From assembly GCA_029571225.1 (NCBI GenBank), contig JAKPTF010000047.1, positions 1-37,122 of the forward strand: 37,122 bases of DNA, read 5' to 3'. Source of the DNA: Candidatus Omnitrophota bacterium (lineage in GTDB: Bacteria > Omnitrophota > Gorgyraeia > Gygaellales > Profunditerraquicolaceae). How positions within the stretch are numbered: the stretch's first letter is position 1; every line of letters begins with the position of its first letter. Both the position numbers and the translations under genes were made by a program. Below, piece by piece: positions 1 to 9,035 of the stretch. The notes beneath the pieces were generated by a model that was not told where the DNA came from, searched no databases, and worked only from the letters and a program-made list of their open reading frames with translations.

Positions 1-1
1 A

Positions 2-418
2 TCCATGCGCTGCGATTGCGGCAGGCAGCTGCGCCGAGCCATGCAGATGATCGAAAAGGAGCGTAAAGGCGTGATACTGTACATGAGCCAGGAAGGAAGG
101 GGTATCGGCCTTGAAGCGAAGATAAAGGCCTACCATCTGCAGGATAAAGGGCTCGATACCGTGGAGGCCAACAAGGTGCTCGGATTTAAACCTGACCTGC
201 GGGATTACGGCATAGGCGCACAGATACTTGCGGATCTCGGTATCCGGCAGATACGGCTGTTGACCAACAATCCCAGGAAAATCGTTGGGCTCGAGGGTCA
301 CGGCCTAATGGTAGTAGAACGCGTGCCACTGGAGATAGAGCCCAATCCCGCAAATATCGGATATTTGAGGACAAAGAAAGAGAAGATGGGCCATCATCTT
401 GATCTGAAGAGTTCATAA
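2..418 (+). CDS. ribA: GTP cyclohydrolase II (RibA, or C-terminal domain of RibBA), 5'-truncated by window edge
   Basis: Reading frame open from window start; [10 protein letters not shown] zinc/active-site motif, [36 protein letters not shown]; directly followed by ribH. Confidence 0.93.
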   Translation, partial: SMRCDCGRQLRRAMQMIEKERKGVILYMSQEGRGIGLEAKIKAYHLQDKGLDTVEANKVLGFKPDLRDYGIGAQILADLGIRQIRLLTNNPRKIVGLEGHGLMVVERVPLEIEPNPANIGYLRTKKEKMGHHLDLKSS

Positions 419-439
419 CGATTAGAGAAGGAGGATTCT

Positions 440-907
440 GTGGCAAAAGTGATCGAAGGCAGTGTGGTTATCAAGGGGAAGAAATTCGGCATTATCGCAT
501 CGAGGTTCAACGATTTCATCACCAAACAGCTCGTTGCCGGCTGTTCGGATACGCTGGTCAGGCACGGAGCCAAGGAGGACGATCTGACAATCGCCTGGGT
601 GCCCGGCGCGTTTGAGATCCCGGCGATCGCGTCGAAAATGGCAGGATCGAAGAAATACGACGCGGTCATCTGCCTGGGGACGATCATCAGGGGAGCGACC
701 CCGCATTTCGATTTTGTCGCCTCCGAGGCGGCCAAAGGCATTGCCAGGGCAGGCCAGGATTCCGGGATTCCGGTCATATTCGGCATCATAACCGCCGATA
801 CAATCGAGCAGGCGATCGAGCGCGCCGGCACGAAGGACGGGAATAAAGGCAGGGACGCGGCTGTTTCTGCCATCGAAATGGTCAACCTTATGGACCAGCT
901 GAAATGA
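440..907 (+). CDS. ribH: 6,7-dimethyl-8-ribityllumazine synthase
   Basis: GTG start; [37 protein letters not shown] motifs; SD AGAAGGAGG upstream. Confidence 0.96.
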   Translation: MAKVIEGSVVIKGKKFGIIASRFNDFITKQLVAGCSDTLVRHGAKEDDLTIAWVPGAFEIPAIASKMAGSKKYDAVICLGTIIRGATPHFDFVASEAAKGIARAGQDSGIPVIFGIITADTIEQAIERAGTKDGNKGRDAAVSAIEMVNLMDQLK

Positions 908-922
908 GATTCCCGGGGATAT

Positions 923-1333
923 ATGAGAAAACGCAGCCTTGCGCGAGAATTCGCGTTACAGATCCTTTATGAGATCGATATCACCGGCGATGACCACAAG
1001 ACGGTCCTTGCCACGTTCTGGCATCTCGTCGAAGAGGACGTTAGCGACGAGGTAAAACAGTTCGCCGCGGATCTTGTCGAGACAGTCGTTAAGCACCGCA
1101 GCGATATCGACGCGAAGATATCCATGTATGCCACGAACTGGGAGCTGGACCGCATGGCAGTGGTTGACCGCAATGTGCTGCGGCTGGGCGGCTGTGAACT
1201 GCTGTACCGGAACGATATCCCCCCGAAGGTATCCATCAACGAAGCGGTGGATCTGGCAAAAAAGTTTTCCGGCCTCCAATCTGGGAAATTCGTAAACGGC
1301 ATCCTCGATAAACTGAAAGCGGAACGTTCATAA
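923..1333 (+). CDS. nusB: Transcription antitermination factor NusB
   Basis: RSLAREFALQILYEID N-terminus and DRNVLRLGGCELLYRNDIPPKVSINEAVDLAKKF typical of NusB; follows ribH as in many bacteria. Confidence 0.95.
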   Translation: MRKRSLAREFALQILYEIDITGDDHKTVLATFWHLVEEDVSDEVKQFAADLVETVVKHRSDIDAKISMYATNWELDRMAVVDRNVLRLGGCELLYRNDIPPKVSINEAVDLAKKFSGLQSGKFVNGILDKLKAERS

Positions 1334-2155
1334 ATGAGATCCGCAGACCTGCATCTTCATACCTTGTTCTCGGACGGCACCGACGCGCCCGATGAGCTCG
1401 TCAAGAAAGCGGCCAAGGCCGGGCTGGATGCCATCGCTGTGACCGATCACGATTCGGTCGAGGCAGTCCCAGCGGCCATAGACGCCGGCATCCTGCACGG
1501 AGTCGAGGTTATACCCGGCATAGAGTTAACCGCCGAATACGAGGGATTGGAAATCCACATCCTCGGTTATTTCCTCGACTACCGCAACTCCGTGCTGCAT
1601 GAGAAGCTGAGATTCCTTGAGAAGGCGCGGATAGAACGCATCCACGCGATGGTGGCAAAATTAAACGGCATGGGGGTGAAGATCGACGCGGACAAGATCT
1701 TTGCTTTGAGCGGCAAGGGTATTGTCGGCAGGCTGCACGTCGCGCGCGTCATGATGAGCGAAGGCATTATCGGTTCCATCTGGGAGGCGTTCTCCAAATA
1801 CATCGGCAACAACGGCCCGGCGTACGTGCTTGGCTTCAAGTTCTCTCCCCAGGATGCGGTCAGGCTGATAAGGGGCGCAGGAGGGATCCCTGTGCTTGCG
1901 CATCCGTACGCGCTCAGGCGCGACGACCTGATCCCGAGGCTGGTGCATTGCGGCATAAGGGGCCTTGAGGTGTATTATCCGGAACATACCAGTACCATGA
2001 GGAACAAATACATCAGGATCTGCCGGGAACACAAGCTATTGATGGCCGGAGGGTCGGATTATCACGGCAGGGCTAAGCCCGAAGTGGCGCTTGGGGCGTT
2101 CAAGGTTCCGTATGATCTGGTAGAATCCCTGCGCGAAGAAAGAAACAGATATTGA
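1334..2155 (+). CDS. PHP-domain phosphoesterase (TrpH/YciV-like, RNase AM family)
   Basis: ADLHLHTLFSDGTDAPDELV, AVTDHDSV, IPGIELTAEYEGLEIHILGYF, LAHPYAL, GGSDYHG motifs. Confidence 0.88.
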   Translation: MRSADLHLHTLFSDGTDAPDELVKKAAKAGLDAIAVTDHDSVEAVPAAIDAGILHGVEVIPGIELTAEYEGLEIHILGYFLDYRNSVLHEKLRFLEKARIERIHAMVAKLNGMGVKIDADKIFALSGKGIVGRLHVARVMMSEGIIGSIWEAFSKYIGNNGPAYVLGFKFSPQDAVRLIRGAGGIPVLAHPYALRRDDLIPRLVHCGIRGLEVYYPEHTSTMRNKYIRICREHKLLMAGGSDYHGRAKPEVALGAFKVPYDLVESLREERNRY

Positions 2156-2156
2156 T

Positions 2157-3251
2157 ATGAAAAAAGACCATATTTTCTATATGGAATACGCAATGCGCCT
2201 GGCGCTCAAGGCCAAAGGTATGACATCGCCCAATCCGCTGGTCGGAGCCGTTGTCGTCAGGAACGGCCGTGTTATCGGGCAGGGTTTTCACGCGAAATGC
2301 GGCATGGACCATGCCGAGGTGGTCGCCCTCGATGAAGCAGGGCACGATGCGAAAGGCGCTACGCTGTACGTGACGCTTGAGCCGTGCGCCCATTTCGGCA
2401 GGACGCCTCCTTGCGTTGACCGCATTATCCAGAGCGGGATCAAACGGGTCATCATCGGCATGATCGATCCGAATCCCGTCAACAACGGTAAAGGAATCCA
2501 GATCCTGCGCAACCACAATATCGCGGTTGAAGTCGGTTTCTGCGAGCAGAAGCTTAAAGAGATCAACGAGGCCTTCATAAAGTATGTCACGCAGAGGATG
2601 CCGCTGGTGACCGTCAAAATCGCCGAGTCGCTGGACGGCAGGATTGCTACCCGGACCGGCGATTCACACTGGATCAGTTCTGACCGGTCCCGCACGTGGA
2701 GCCACCGTATGCGCGCCTCTTATGACGCGATCATGGTCGGAGTGAACACGGTTCTGCGGGACGACCCCAAACTCGACGCGTGGTATTCCGACAGGCATCC
2801 GGTCAAGGTCATTGTGGACAGCCAGCTTTCGACCCCACAGAACGCAAACATCTTCAGCGGCAAGGCAGGCGTTATTCTTGTCACGCTGCCGGTAGGGCCC
2901 GGGCAAACGACGGAGAACCGCTCTATCCTTGGCAAAAAAGCCAGGATTCTCGAGGTCAAGGGCAAGAAGGGGCAGATCAACCTGAAGGATATGCTCAAGA
3001 AGCTTGCCCGCCAGGGTATTTCCAACCTTCTTGTTGAGGGCGGGGGCACGCTCATAGGCTCGTTGTTTGATGAAGGCCTTGTTGACAAGGTAATGTTCTT
3101 CATAAGCCCGCAGATTATCGGAGGCAAGGATGCGATCGGCGCAGTCATGGGCCATGGGATCGCGCGGCTAGATTCGGCTTTCCATCTGAAGAATTTGACA
3201 ATACGGCGCTTCGGCGAAGATATTCTCGTAAAAGGTGATATCAGGAAGTAA
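2157..3251 (+). CDS. ribD: Bifunctional diaminohydroxyphosphoribosylaminopyrimidine deaminase / 5-amino-6-(5-phosphoribosylamino)uracil reductase
   Basis: Deaminase motif HAEVVALDEAG...TLEPCAHFGRTPPC; reductase domain VTVKIAESLDGRIATRTGDSHWIS and LLVEGGGTLIGSLFDEGLVDK. Confidence 0.96.
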   Translation: MKKDHIFYMEYAMRLALKAKGMTSPNPLVGAVVVRNGRVIGQGFHAKCGMDHAEVVALDEAGHDAKGATLYVTLEPCAHFGRTPPCVDRIIQSGIKRVIIGMIDPNPVNNGKGIQILRNHNIAVEVGFCEQKLKEINEAFIKYVTQRMPLVTVKIAESLDGRIATRTGDSHWISSDRSRTWSHRMRASYDAIMVGVNTVLRDDPKLDAWYSDRHPVKVIVDSQLSTPQNANIFSGKAGVILVTLPVGPGQTTENRSILGKKARILEVKGKKGQINLKDMLKKLARQGISNLLVEGGGTLIGSLFDEGLVDKVMFFISPQIIGGKDAIGAVMGHGIARLDSAFHLKNLTIRRFGEDILVKGDIRK

Positions 3252-3293
3252 ACCCATGCCGTACTTTGTATTCCATAAGTCGTGCCCTAATTT

Positions 3294-3869
3294 ATGTTTA
3301 CAGGGATAGTGGAAGAGTTGGGAACAGTAAGGAGCTTCGCTAAGCGGGGCGCGGTTCATCAACTGGCTGTGGACTGCCGTAAGGTCATTGAAGGCACTTC
3401 CATCGGCGACAGCATCGCTGTCAACGGCGTTTGCCTGACGGTCGTTGAGGTTGGCGCTGCCAGTCTTGTTTTTGAGGTTATGGCAGAGACTGCCAGGGTT
3501 ACCGGCATCGGGGCGCTGCGGATGTCCGAAAAGGTCAACCTCGAGCGTAGCCTTAAGCTCGGGGACAGGGTGTCCGGTCATTTTGTCCTGGGCCATGTCG
3601 ATTGCGTAGGAGTCATCAGGTCGAAAAAAATTGCCAGGGGCAATTTTGTTTTTGATATAGCGATACCTCAGGAATTTTTTAAATGGATCATTTTGAAGGG
3701 CTCCATAGCGGTTGACGGCATAAGCCTGACTATATCCGGCCGCAGGTCGGACACGTTCGCGGTGTATATAATCCCGCACACGCTGAAGAATACGACCCTT
3801 GGATTCAAGGGGCCTTCGGACAAAGTTAATATAGAGATCGATATGCTTGCGAAGAAAGACCGGATTTAA
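3294..3869 (+). CDS. ribE: Riboflavin synthase alpha subunit
   Basis: MFTGIVEELGTV start, duplicated lumazine-binding repeats, GDSIAVNGVCLTV, GHFVLGHVDCVG, VDGISLTI. Confidence 0.96.
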   Translation: MFTGIVEELGTVRSFAKRGAVHQLAVDCRKVIEGTSIGDSIAVNGVCLTVVEVGAASLVFEVMAETARVTGIGALRMSEKVNLERSLKLGDRVSGHFVLGHVDCVGVIRSKKIARGNFVFDIAIPQEFFKWIILKGSIAVDGISLTISGRRSDTFAVYIIPHTLKNTTLGFKGPSDKVNIEIDMLAKKDRI

Positions 3870-3881
3870 GCTGTTTTTCTT

Positions 3882-3910
3882 TTGCCAAGTTTTCGTATTT
3901 TTGTTATACT
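3882..3910 (+). promoter_or_regulatory. Sigma70-like promoter for tRNA-Pro (TTGCCA, 17 bp, TATACT)
   Basis: TTGCCA at 3882-3887, 17-bp spacer, TATACT at 3905-3910; predicted TSS about 3917, 16 nt before the tRNA. Confidence 0.65.
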
Positions 3911-3932
3911 GATTCCCACAATCATCTTCTTT

Positions 3933-4006
3933 CGGGGCGTGGCTCAGCTTGGTAGAGCGCTTGGTTCGGGACCAAGAGGTCACAGGTTCAAGTCCTGTCG
4001 CCCCGA
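3933..4006 (+). tRNA. tRNA-Pro (anticodon CGG), CCA not encoded
   Basis: Acceptor CGGGGCG/CGCCCCG, D arm GCTC..GAGC, anticodon arm CTTGG-TTCGGGA-CCAAG, T arm ACAGG-TTCAAGT-CCTGT; C1-G72 and A73 typical of bacterial tRNA-Pro. Confidence 0.96.
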
Positions 4007-4016
4007 CATCTTCCCC

Positions 4017-4289
4017 ATGGACCAGCGGGTGCACGCGATATTCACCGGAACGGTGCAGGGCGTCGGTTTCCGGTATACTGCCGAACGGATCGCACAGGCA
4101 ACGGGCGTCCGCGGGTGGGTCAAGAATCTGCGTAACGGCGGCGTCGAGATCGTCGCGGAAGCGCCGCAGGAGGCCCTCTCGCAGTTCCTGGACCAGTTGA
4201 AAGACCGGTTTGCCGGATATATCAAGTCAGTTGATGTGGCCGGCGAGCCTGCGACCGGCGAATTCAGGGATTTCAGCATAACCTACTGA
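4017..4289 (+). CDS. acyP: Acylphosphatase
   Basis: RVHAIFTGTVQGVGFRYTAERIA, GWVKNLRNGGVEIVAEA motifs. The ORF track start at 3882 runs through the tRNA and is an artefact; ATG 4017 (or GTG 4029) is the likely start. Confidence 0.92.
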   Translation: MDQRVHAIFTGTVQGVGFRYTAERIAQATGVRGWVKNLRNGGVEIVAEAPQEALSQFLDQLKDRFAGYIKSVDVAGEPATGEFRDFSITY

Positions 4290-5017
4290 TGCGTTACGCT
4301 ATTTTCTCCGATATCCATGGTAACCTCGAGGCGCTGGAGGCGGTGCTGAAGGCGGCGCGTTCGGAGCGCATCGACGCGTACCTGTGCGCCGGCGATATCG
4401 TCGGCTACGGCGCGAATCCCAACGAATGCATTGAACAGGTGCGTTCTGTGAATGCCGTCACGGTAGCCGGCAATCATGACTGTGCGTCAGTCGGGCTGTT
4501 CGGCGCCCAGGATTTCAATCCGGAGGCTCAGGCGGCTATCGAGTGGACCCGCCAACATCTTTCGGAGGCATCCCGGGCATACCTTTCCTCATTGCCGCTG
4601 GTCCGGGAGATGCCGGAGCTGACGCTTGTTCACGGTTCGCTCGATGAGCCCCGGGATTTCAACTATCTGGTAAATGTCTACGGCTGCGCGGCTACGTTCG
4701 ACCTTCTTAAGACCCCTTTGTGTTTTATAGGCCATACTCACGTCCCGGTTATCTTTATCGAGGATTACGCCGGTACATTCCATTATCTCGACACGCCTGA
4801 TATCGTCCTGGATCCGCGCAACAAATACATCGTCAATGCGGGCAGTGTGGGACAGCCCCGCGACAGCATCGTGCAGGCCGCATACTGCATTTTTGATTCG
4901 TCCTCCAGGAGCATCTGTATCAGGCGCGTCAAATATGAAGTATTCAGGGCGCGTCAGAAGATCGTCGAAGCCGGACTGCCTCAGTTCCTGGGCGACAGGC
5001 TGTTGACGGGCAATTGA
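4289..5017 (+). CDS. Calcineurin-like metallophosphoesterase (YfcE-like)
   Basis: FSDIHGNLEALEAVL, GDIVGYGANPNECIE, GNHDCA, GHTHVP; TGATG overlap with acyP. Confidence 0.9.
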   Translation: MRYAIFSDIHGNLEALEAVLKAARSERIDAYLCAGDIVGYGANPNECIEQVRSVNAVTVAGNHDCASVGLFGAQDFNPEAQAAIEWTRQHLSEASRAYLSSLPLVREMPELTLVHGSLDEPRDFNYLVNVYGCAATFDLLKTPLCFIGHTHVPVIFIEDYAGTFHYLDTPDIVLDPRNKYIVNAGSVGQPRDSIVQAAYCIFDSSSRSICIRRVKYEVFRARQKIVEAGLPQFLGDRLLTGN

Positions 5018-5018
5018 T

Positions 5019-7016
5019 ATGAGTGGGCAGATCGCCAGACAAATCGAAGAATTGCGCAACCAGCTGCGGGAGCATGATTACCTGTATTACGTGCTCAGCC
5101 AGCCGAAGATATCCGATAAAGAATACGATGATCTTTTGCGCAGGCTGTTAGAGCTTGAGAACCGCTATCCACAATATCGGACCGACGATTCCCCTACGGT
5201 CAGGGTTAGCGGCGGGATCCTGGAAGGGTTTAAGACAGTCGAACACCGGCAGAAGATGCTGTCTCTGGACAATACGTATTCGTTCGACGAACTTCGCGAC
5301 TGGGAGAGCCGCGTGCGCAAGGTGTCGGGCGCAGGGGAAGTTGAATATGTCGTTGAGCCGAAGATCGACGGCCTGAGCGCGAATTTGGGCTATCGCGACG
5401 GAAAACTGGAGGTCGGCGCAACGCGCGGCGACGGTGAAAAGGGCGAGGATGTCACCTTGAACGTCAAGAAAATAAGGCCCATACCACTGGTTCTTAGGGG
5501 CAGGGATGTGCCTGCCTATATCGAGATCCGCGGAGAAGTGTATATGGAGCGGGATGATTTCGAACGGTTGAACAGGCAGAGGCAAAAGCAGGGAGAAGTG
5601 CTTTTCGCGAATCCCCGCAATGCGGCCAGCGGCTCATTAAAACTTTTAGATTCAGCGCTTGTGGCCCAACGGAATCTGAATTTTTTCGCCCATTCCCTCG
5701 GCTATCATGAAGGCGTGGATATCAAAAGCCAGTGGGACTATCTCCAGCGGCTGCGAGGCTGGGGCGTCAGGGTGAATCCTCTGTCCAGGGTGTGCAGGGA
5801 TATTAAGGCGGTTATAGACTATTGCGCCTCGATCCAGGAAAGACGGGATACGCTGACGTATGAGATAGACGGTATGGTGGTGAAGGTCAACGATATGCGC
5901 CGCCAGCAGGCGCTCGGCTCCACGGCCAAGAGTCCGCGCTGGGCCGTGGCCTATAAGTTTCCTGCGCGTCAGGCTACGACGCAGGTCCTGAAGATCAGGT
6001 TGAACGTCGGCAGGACCGGCGTGATCACGCCTTCGGCTGAACTGAAGCCTGTAGAATGCAGCGGCGTGACCATCAAGGCCGCGACGCTGCACAACTTCGA
6101 CGAGATCGAGCGGCTTGGGGTCCGCGAAGGAGATCGCGTGCTGATCGAGCGGGCAGGGGACGTTATTCCAAAGATCGTAAAGGTGGTCGAACACGGAAGC
6201 GGCCGGGCGCCGCAGGTGCCCCGCACCTGCCCCGTATGTAAAGGCAGGGTCGTCAAAGAGAAGGAACAGGATGTGGCATGCCGCTGTATAAACCCGTCCT
6301 GCCCTGCCCAGCTTGCACGGGGGTTGTTGCATTTTGCCTCGCGGCAGGCGATGAATATCGAAGGGATGGGCGAGTCAGTGGTCGAGCAGATTGTTTCCCT
6401 GCATATGGTCAAAAGCATTGCGGGGGTTTTCGGGCTTACGTCGCAGGATCTTTCCCGGCTTGAGCTGTTCAAGGAAAAGAAGACCGGGAATCTTCTGTCT
6501 GCCATCGAAAAAAGCAAATCCGCGCCTCTTTCCAGGCTCATATACGGCCTTGGCATCCGTCACGTCGGCGAAAAAGCTGCGATGGTGCTGGCCAGAAGGT
6601 TCGGGACCCTGGGGGCGCTGGCCTCAGCCCGTACGCAGGACCTGGAATCCATCCCGGAGATCGGCCCTGTCATAGCCGGATCCATCGTCGATTTTTTTTC
6701 GCAGCCGCAGACCAGGGAGATCATCAGGGAACTGAAGCAGTACGGGGTGAACCTGTCCGAGGCCAGGGTCAAAACCCGCGTGAACGGGTTTACCGGTAAG
6801 AAGGTCGTCTTTACCGGAGAGTTGAGCGGGTTCACCAGGGCGCAGGCTGAAGAGCAGGTCCGCGCCTCAGGCGGATACGCAGTCTCAAACGTGAGTAAAG
6901 AGACCGATTATGTCGTCGCCGGGGAGCATCCAGGTTCAAAAGCGCAAAAGGCAAGGGATATGGGGATTACTATTATTGACGAAAAGCAATTCGTGCATAT
7001 GTTGGAGGGGGCATGA
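5019..7016 (+). CDS. ligA: NAD+-dependent DNA ligase LigA
   Basis: VEPKIDGLSA adenylation motif, Zn finger CPVC...CINPSCPAQ, HhH region, C-terminal BRCT domain. Confidence 0.98.
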   Translation: MSGQIARQIEELRNQLREHDYLYYVLSQPKISDKEYDDLLRRLLELENRYPQYRTDDSPTVRVSGGILEGFKTVEHRQKMLSLDNTYSFDELRDWESRVRKVSGAGEVEYVVEPKIDGLSANLGYRDGKLEVGATRGDGEKGEDVTLNVKKIRPIPLVLRGRDVPAYIEIRGEVYMERDDFERLNRQRQKQGEVLFANPRNAASGSLKLLDSALVAQRNLNFFAHSLGYHEGVDIKSQWDYLQRLRGWGVRVNPLSRVCRDIKAVIDYCASIQERRDTLTYEIDGMVVKVNDMRRQQALGSTAKSPRWAVAYKFPARQATTQVLKIRLNVGRTGVITPSAELKPVECSGVTIKAATLHNFDEIERLGVREGDRVLIERAGDVIPKIVKVVEHGSGRAPQVPRTCPVCKGRVVKEKEQDVACRCINPSCPAQLARGLLHFASRQAMNIEGMGESVVEQIVSLHMVKSIAGVFGLTSQDLSRLELFKEKKTGNLLSAIEKSKSAPLSRLIYGLGIRHVGEKAAMVLARRFGTLGALASARTQDLESIPEIGPVIAGSIVDFFSQPQTREIIRELKQYGVNLSEARVKTRVNGFTGKKVVFTGELSGFTRAQAEEQVRASGGYAVSNVSKETDYVVAGEHPGSKAQKARDMGITIIDEKQFVHMLEGA

Positions 7017-7531
7017 CGGATATGATAGCGGCCGCGCGGCGCCGGATGGTTGCATGCATTGTGGTTGCCTGTATGACAGCGTGTTTGTGCAGCTGCGACG
7101 CGTTCGCGCGCAAGTTCACCCGTAAACCGAAAAAAGAGGCACGGCCGGCTGAACCGATGGTCCTGGAGCCTGCGGTATATGCCGACAGGGCTGCAGATAC
7201 GCACGATGCGTATCGCCGGTATTTTATGTATTGGGAGGGTTGGCATGCAGAGCTTATTGCCGCCCTTGCGGATGAGGCGCCGAGCATGCGCAGGAAGCTG
7301 GACTGTGTCCGCGAAGCAATCAGGAACCTTAATGAGATGCAGGGCCTGCTTTCCGGCAATGCCAGGGCAGAGGCGGATAAATACCTGTTGTCCATGAACG
7401 GCCTGAAGAACGATATTGAAAAGGATCTTTACGGCACGGACAGCTGGGCTGTGCGCAAAAAAGCTGAAGACCTTAAGCGTTTGATCAGCAGGACCCTGCA
7501 ATACGCTCTGGTCAAGGGCGATCTGCGATGA
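7013..7531 (+). CDS. Putative lipoprotein, uncharacterised
   Basis: ATGA overlap with ligA; N-terminal Arg-rich, hydrophobic segment and lipobox-like ACLCSC-D; helical C-terminal region; family not recognised. Confidence 0.65.
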   Translation: MTDMIAAARRRMVACIVVACMTACLCSCDAFARKFTRKPKKEARPAEPMVLEPAVYADRAADTHDAYRRYFMYWEGWHAELIAALADEAPSMRRKLDCVREAIRNLNEMQGLLSGNARAEADKYLLSMNGLKNDIEKDLYGTDSWAVRKKAEDLKRLISRTLQYALVKGDLR

Positions 7532-8145
7532 TTCTGGAAACCATTGTCGTGGGCGCGATAGAGACGAATTGCTATGTCGTTGCCGCCGGGAAGAACAGGG
7601 AGGCGCTGGTGATAGACCCGGGCGCTGACGCCGGCCAGATCAAGAAGGCGCTGTCGCGCCATAGCTGTACGGCGGGCCTGGTCGTCAATACGCACGGCCA
7701 CTACGATCATATCGGCGCTGACGGCGATTTCGGCGTGCCGGTTGCCGTGCATCGCAGCGACGCGGATATGCTCTACGACGGCCGCAAGAATTATTCGGCG
7801 ATCTTCGGCATATCCTTCAAGGTGAAGAATCCCGTCAGGTACGTTGAAGACGGAGAACTTTTAGAGGTTGGGGGTGTGAGCCTGCGGGTATTGCATACGC
7901 CGGGCCATTCGCCGGGCGGGATCAGCCTTCTTCTGGAAAAGCCGCAGTCGGGCATCGTGTTCACCGGGGACGCGTTGTTCGCCGGCAGCATCGGGCGCAC
8001 GGACCTGGGAGGCAGCCAGGAGGCGCTTCTGCGGTCCATCAGGGAAAAACTGCTTGTCCTGCCGGATGAAACGGTCGTGTATCCGGGCCACGGCCCTTCG
8101 ACCACTATCGGGCAAGAGCGCAGGGGCAACCCGTTTTTATCATAA
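7528..8145 (+). CDS. MBL-fold hydrolase (hydroxyacylglutathione hydrolase-like)
   Basis: NTHGHYDHIG, HTPGHSPGGI, FTGDALFAGSIGRTDL, VYPGHGPSTTIGQE motifs. Confidence 0.93.
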   Translation: MILETIVVGAIETNCYVVAAGKNREALVIDPGADAGQIKKALSRHSCTAGLVVNTHGHYDHIGADGDFGVPVAVHRSDADMLYDGRKNYSAIFGISFKVKNPVRYVEDGELLEVGGVSLRVLHTPGHSPGGISLLLEKPQSGIVFTGDALFAGSIGRTDLGGSQEALLRSIREKLLVLPDETVVYPGHGPSTTIGQERRGNPFLS

Positions 8146-8150
8146 AATAC

Positions 8151-9035
8151 ATGAAAGAATTAATCTTTTCGTTCCTTGATTTCCTGTCGGTCGAGCGCGG
8201 CCTGGCCAGGAACACGCTTTCTGCCTATCAGGACGACCTGGAGGCGTATGCGGCGTTCCTGTGCGGCAAGGGCAAGACCTTGTCGGCTACTACCAGGAAC
8301 GACGTCGTAAACTTCATGCTTTCCCAGAAGGACAATGGCATCGGCGCTTCGTCTATAGCCCGGCGGCTCGCGGCGATCAGGATGTTTTACCGGTTCCTGG
8401 TACGCGAGCGGGTCCTGCGCGAGGACCCGACGGGCCTTATAGATTCGCCGAAACTCTGGAAGAAGATACCCGATACGCTTTCCGTCAATGAGGTTGAGGC
8501 GCTTCTATCGCAGCCGGATGTCCGCAGCGCGCAGGGATTGCGCGACAGGGCAATTCTCGAGATAATGTACGCTACGGGCATGCGCGTTTCCGAGGTCGTG
8601 CACCTGAAGACAGGAGACCTTAATCTTGACGTCGGCTTCCTGCGGTGCGTCGGCAAGGGTAACAAGGAACGGGTTATTCCTCTGGGGAAAAAGGCCGTTG
8701 CCGCGGTCTCGAGGTATCTGGAAAAAGTCAGGCCCCGCCTGGTCAAGAACAAACAGTCGGATCATCTGTTCGTCAGCAGGCTGGGAGGGAGCATATCGCG
8801 CCAGTCTTTATGGAAACTGATCAAACGTTACGCGAGAGAGGCTCGCATCAAGAAGCCGATAAAGCCGCACATCCTGCGCCATTCGTTCGCGACGCACCTG
8901 CTGGAGCACGGGGCCGACCTGCGGTCGGTCCAGGAAATGCTCGGCCATTCGAACATATCTACCACGCAGATCTACACGCATGTAAACAGGGACCGCCTCA
9001 AGGCAGTCCATAAGATGTATCATCCCCGGCCATGA
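8151..9035 (+). CDS. xerD: Tyrosine recombinase XerD/XerC
   Basis: SAM-like N-terminal domain; catalytic residues in ATGMRVSEV, HILRHSFATHLLEHGADLRSVQEMLGHSNISTTQIYTHV. Confidence 0.92.
   Translation: MKELIFSFLDFLSVERGLARNTLSAYQDDLEAYAAFLCGKGKTLSATTRNDVVNFMLSQKDNGIGASSIARRLAAIRMFYRFLVRERVLREDPTGLIDSPKLWKKIPDTLSVNEVEALLSQPDVRSAQGLRDRAILEIMYATGMRVSEVVHLKTGDLNLDVGFLRCVGKGNKERVIPLGKKAVAAVSRYLEKVRPRLVKNKQSDHLFVSRLGGSISRQSLWKLIKRYAREARIKKPIKPHILRHSFATHLLEHGADLRSVQEMLGHSNISTTQIYTHVNRDRLKAVHKMYHPRP

Noticed and set aside
3882-4016. N-terminal 45 aa of the 135-aa ORF (…GVAQLGRALGSGPRGHRFKSCRPD…)
   Set aside because: This is a translated tRNA-Pro gene, a well-known annotation artefact; the real acylphosphatase begins at about 4017.
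3168-4034. 288-aa minus-strand ORF containing TGLEPVTSWSRTKRSTKLSHAP
   Set aside because: Antisense translation of the tRNA plus ribE; the TGLEPVTSWSRT peptide is a classic spurious tRNA-antisense product.
8151-9035. Tyrosine recombinase as a sign of an integrated mobile element
   Set aside because: Sequence and housekeeping context fit chromosomal XerD/XerC; no att-like repeats, cargo genes or phage genes nearby.
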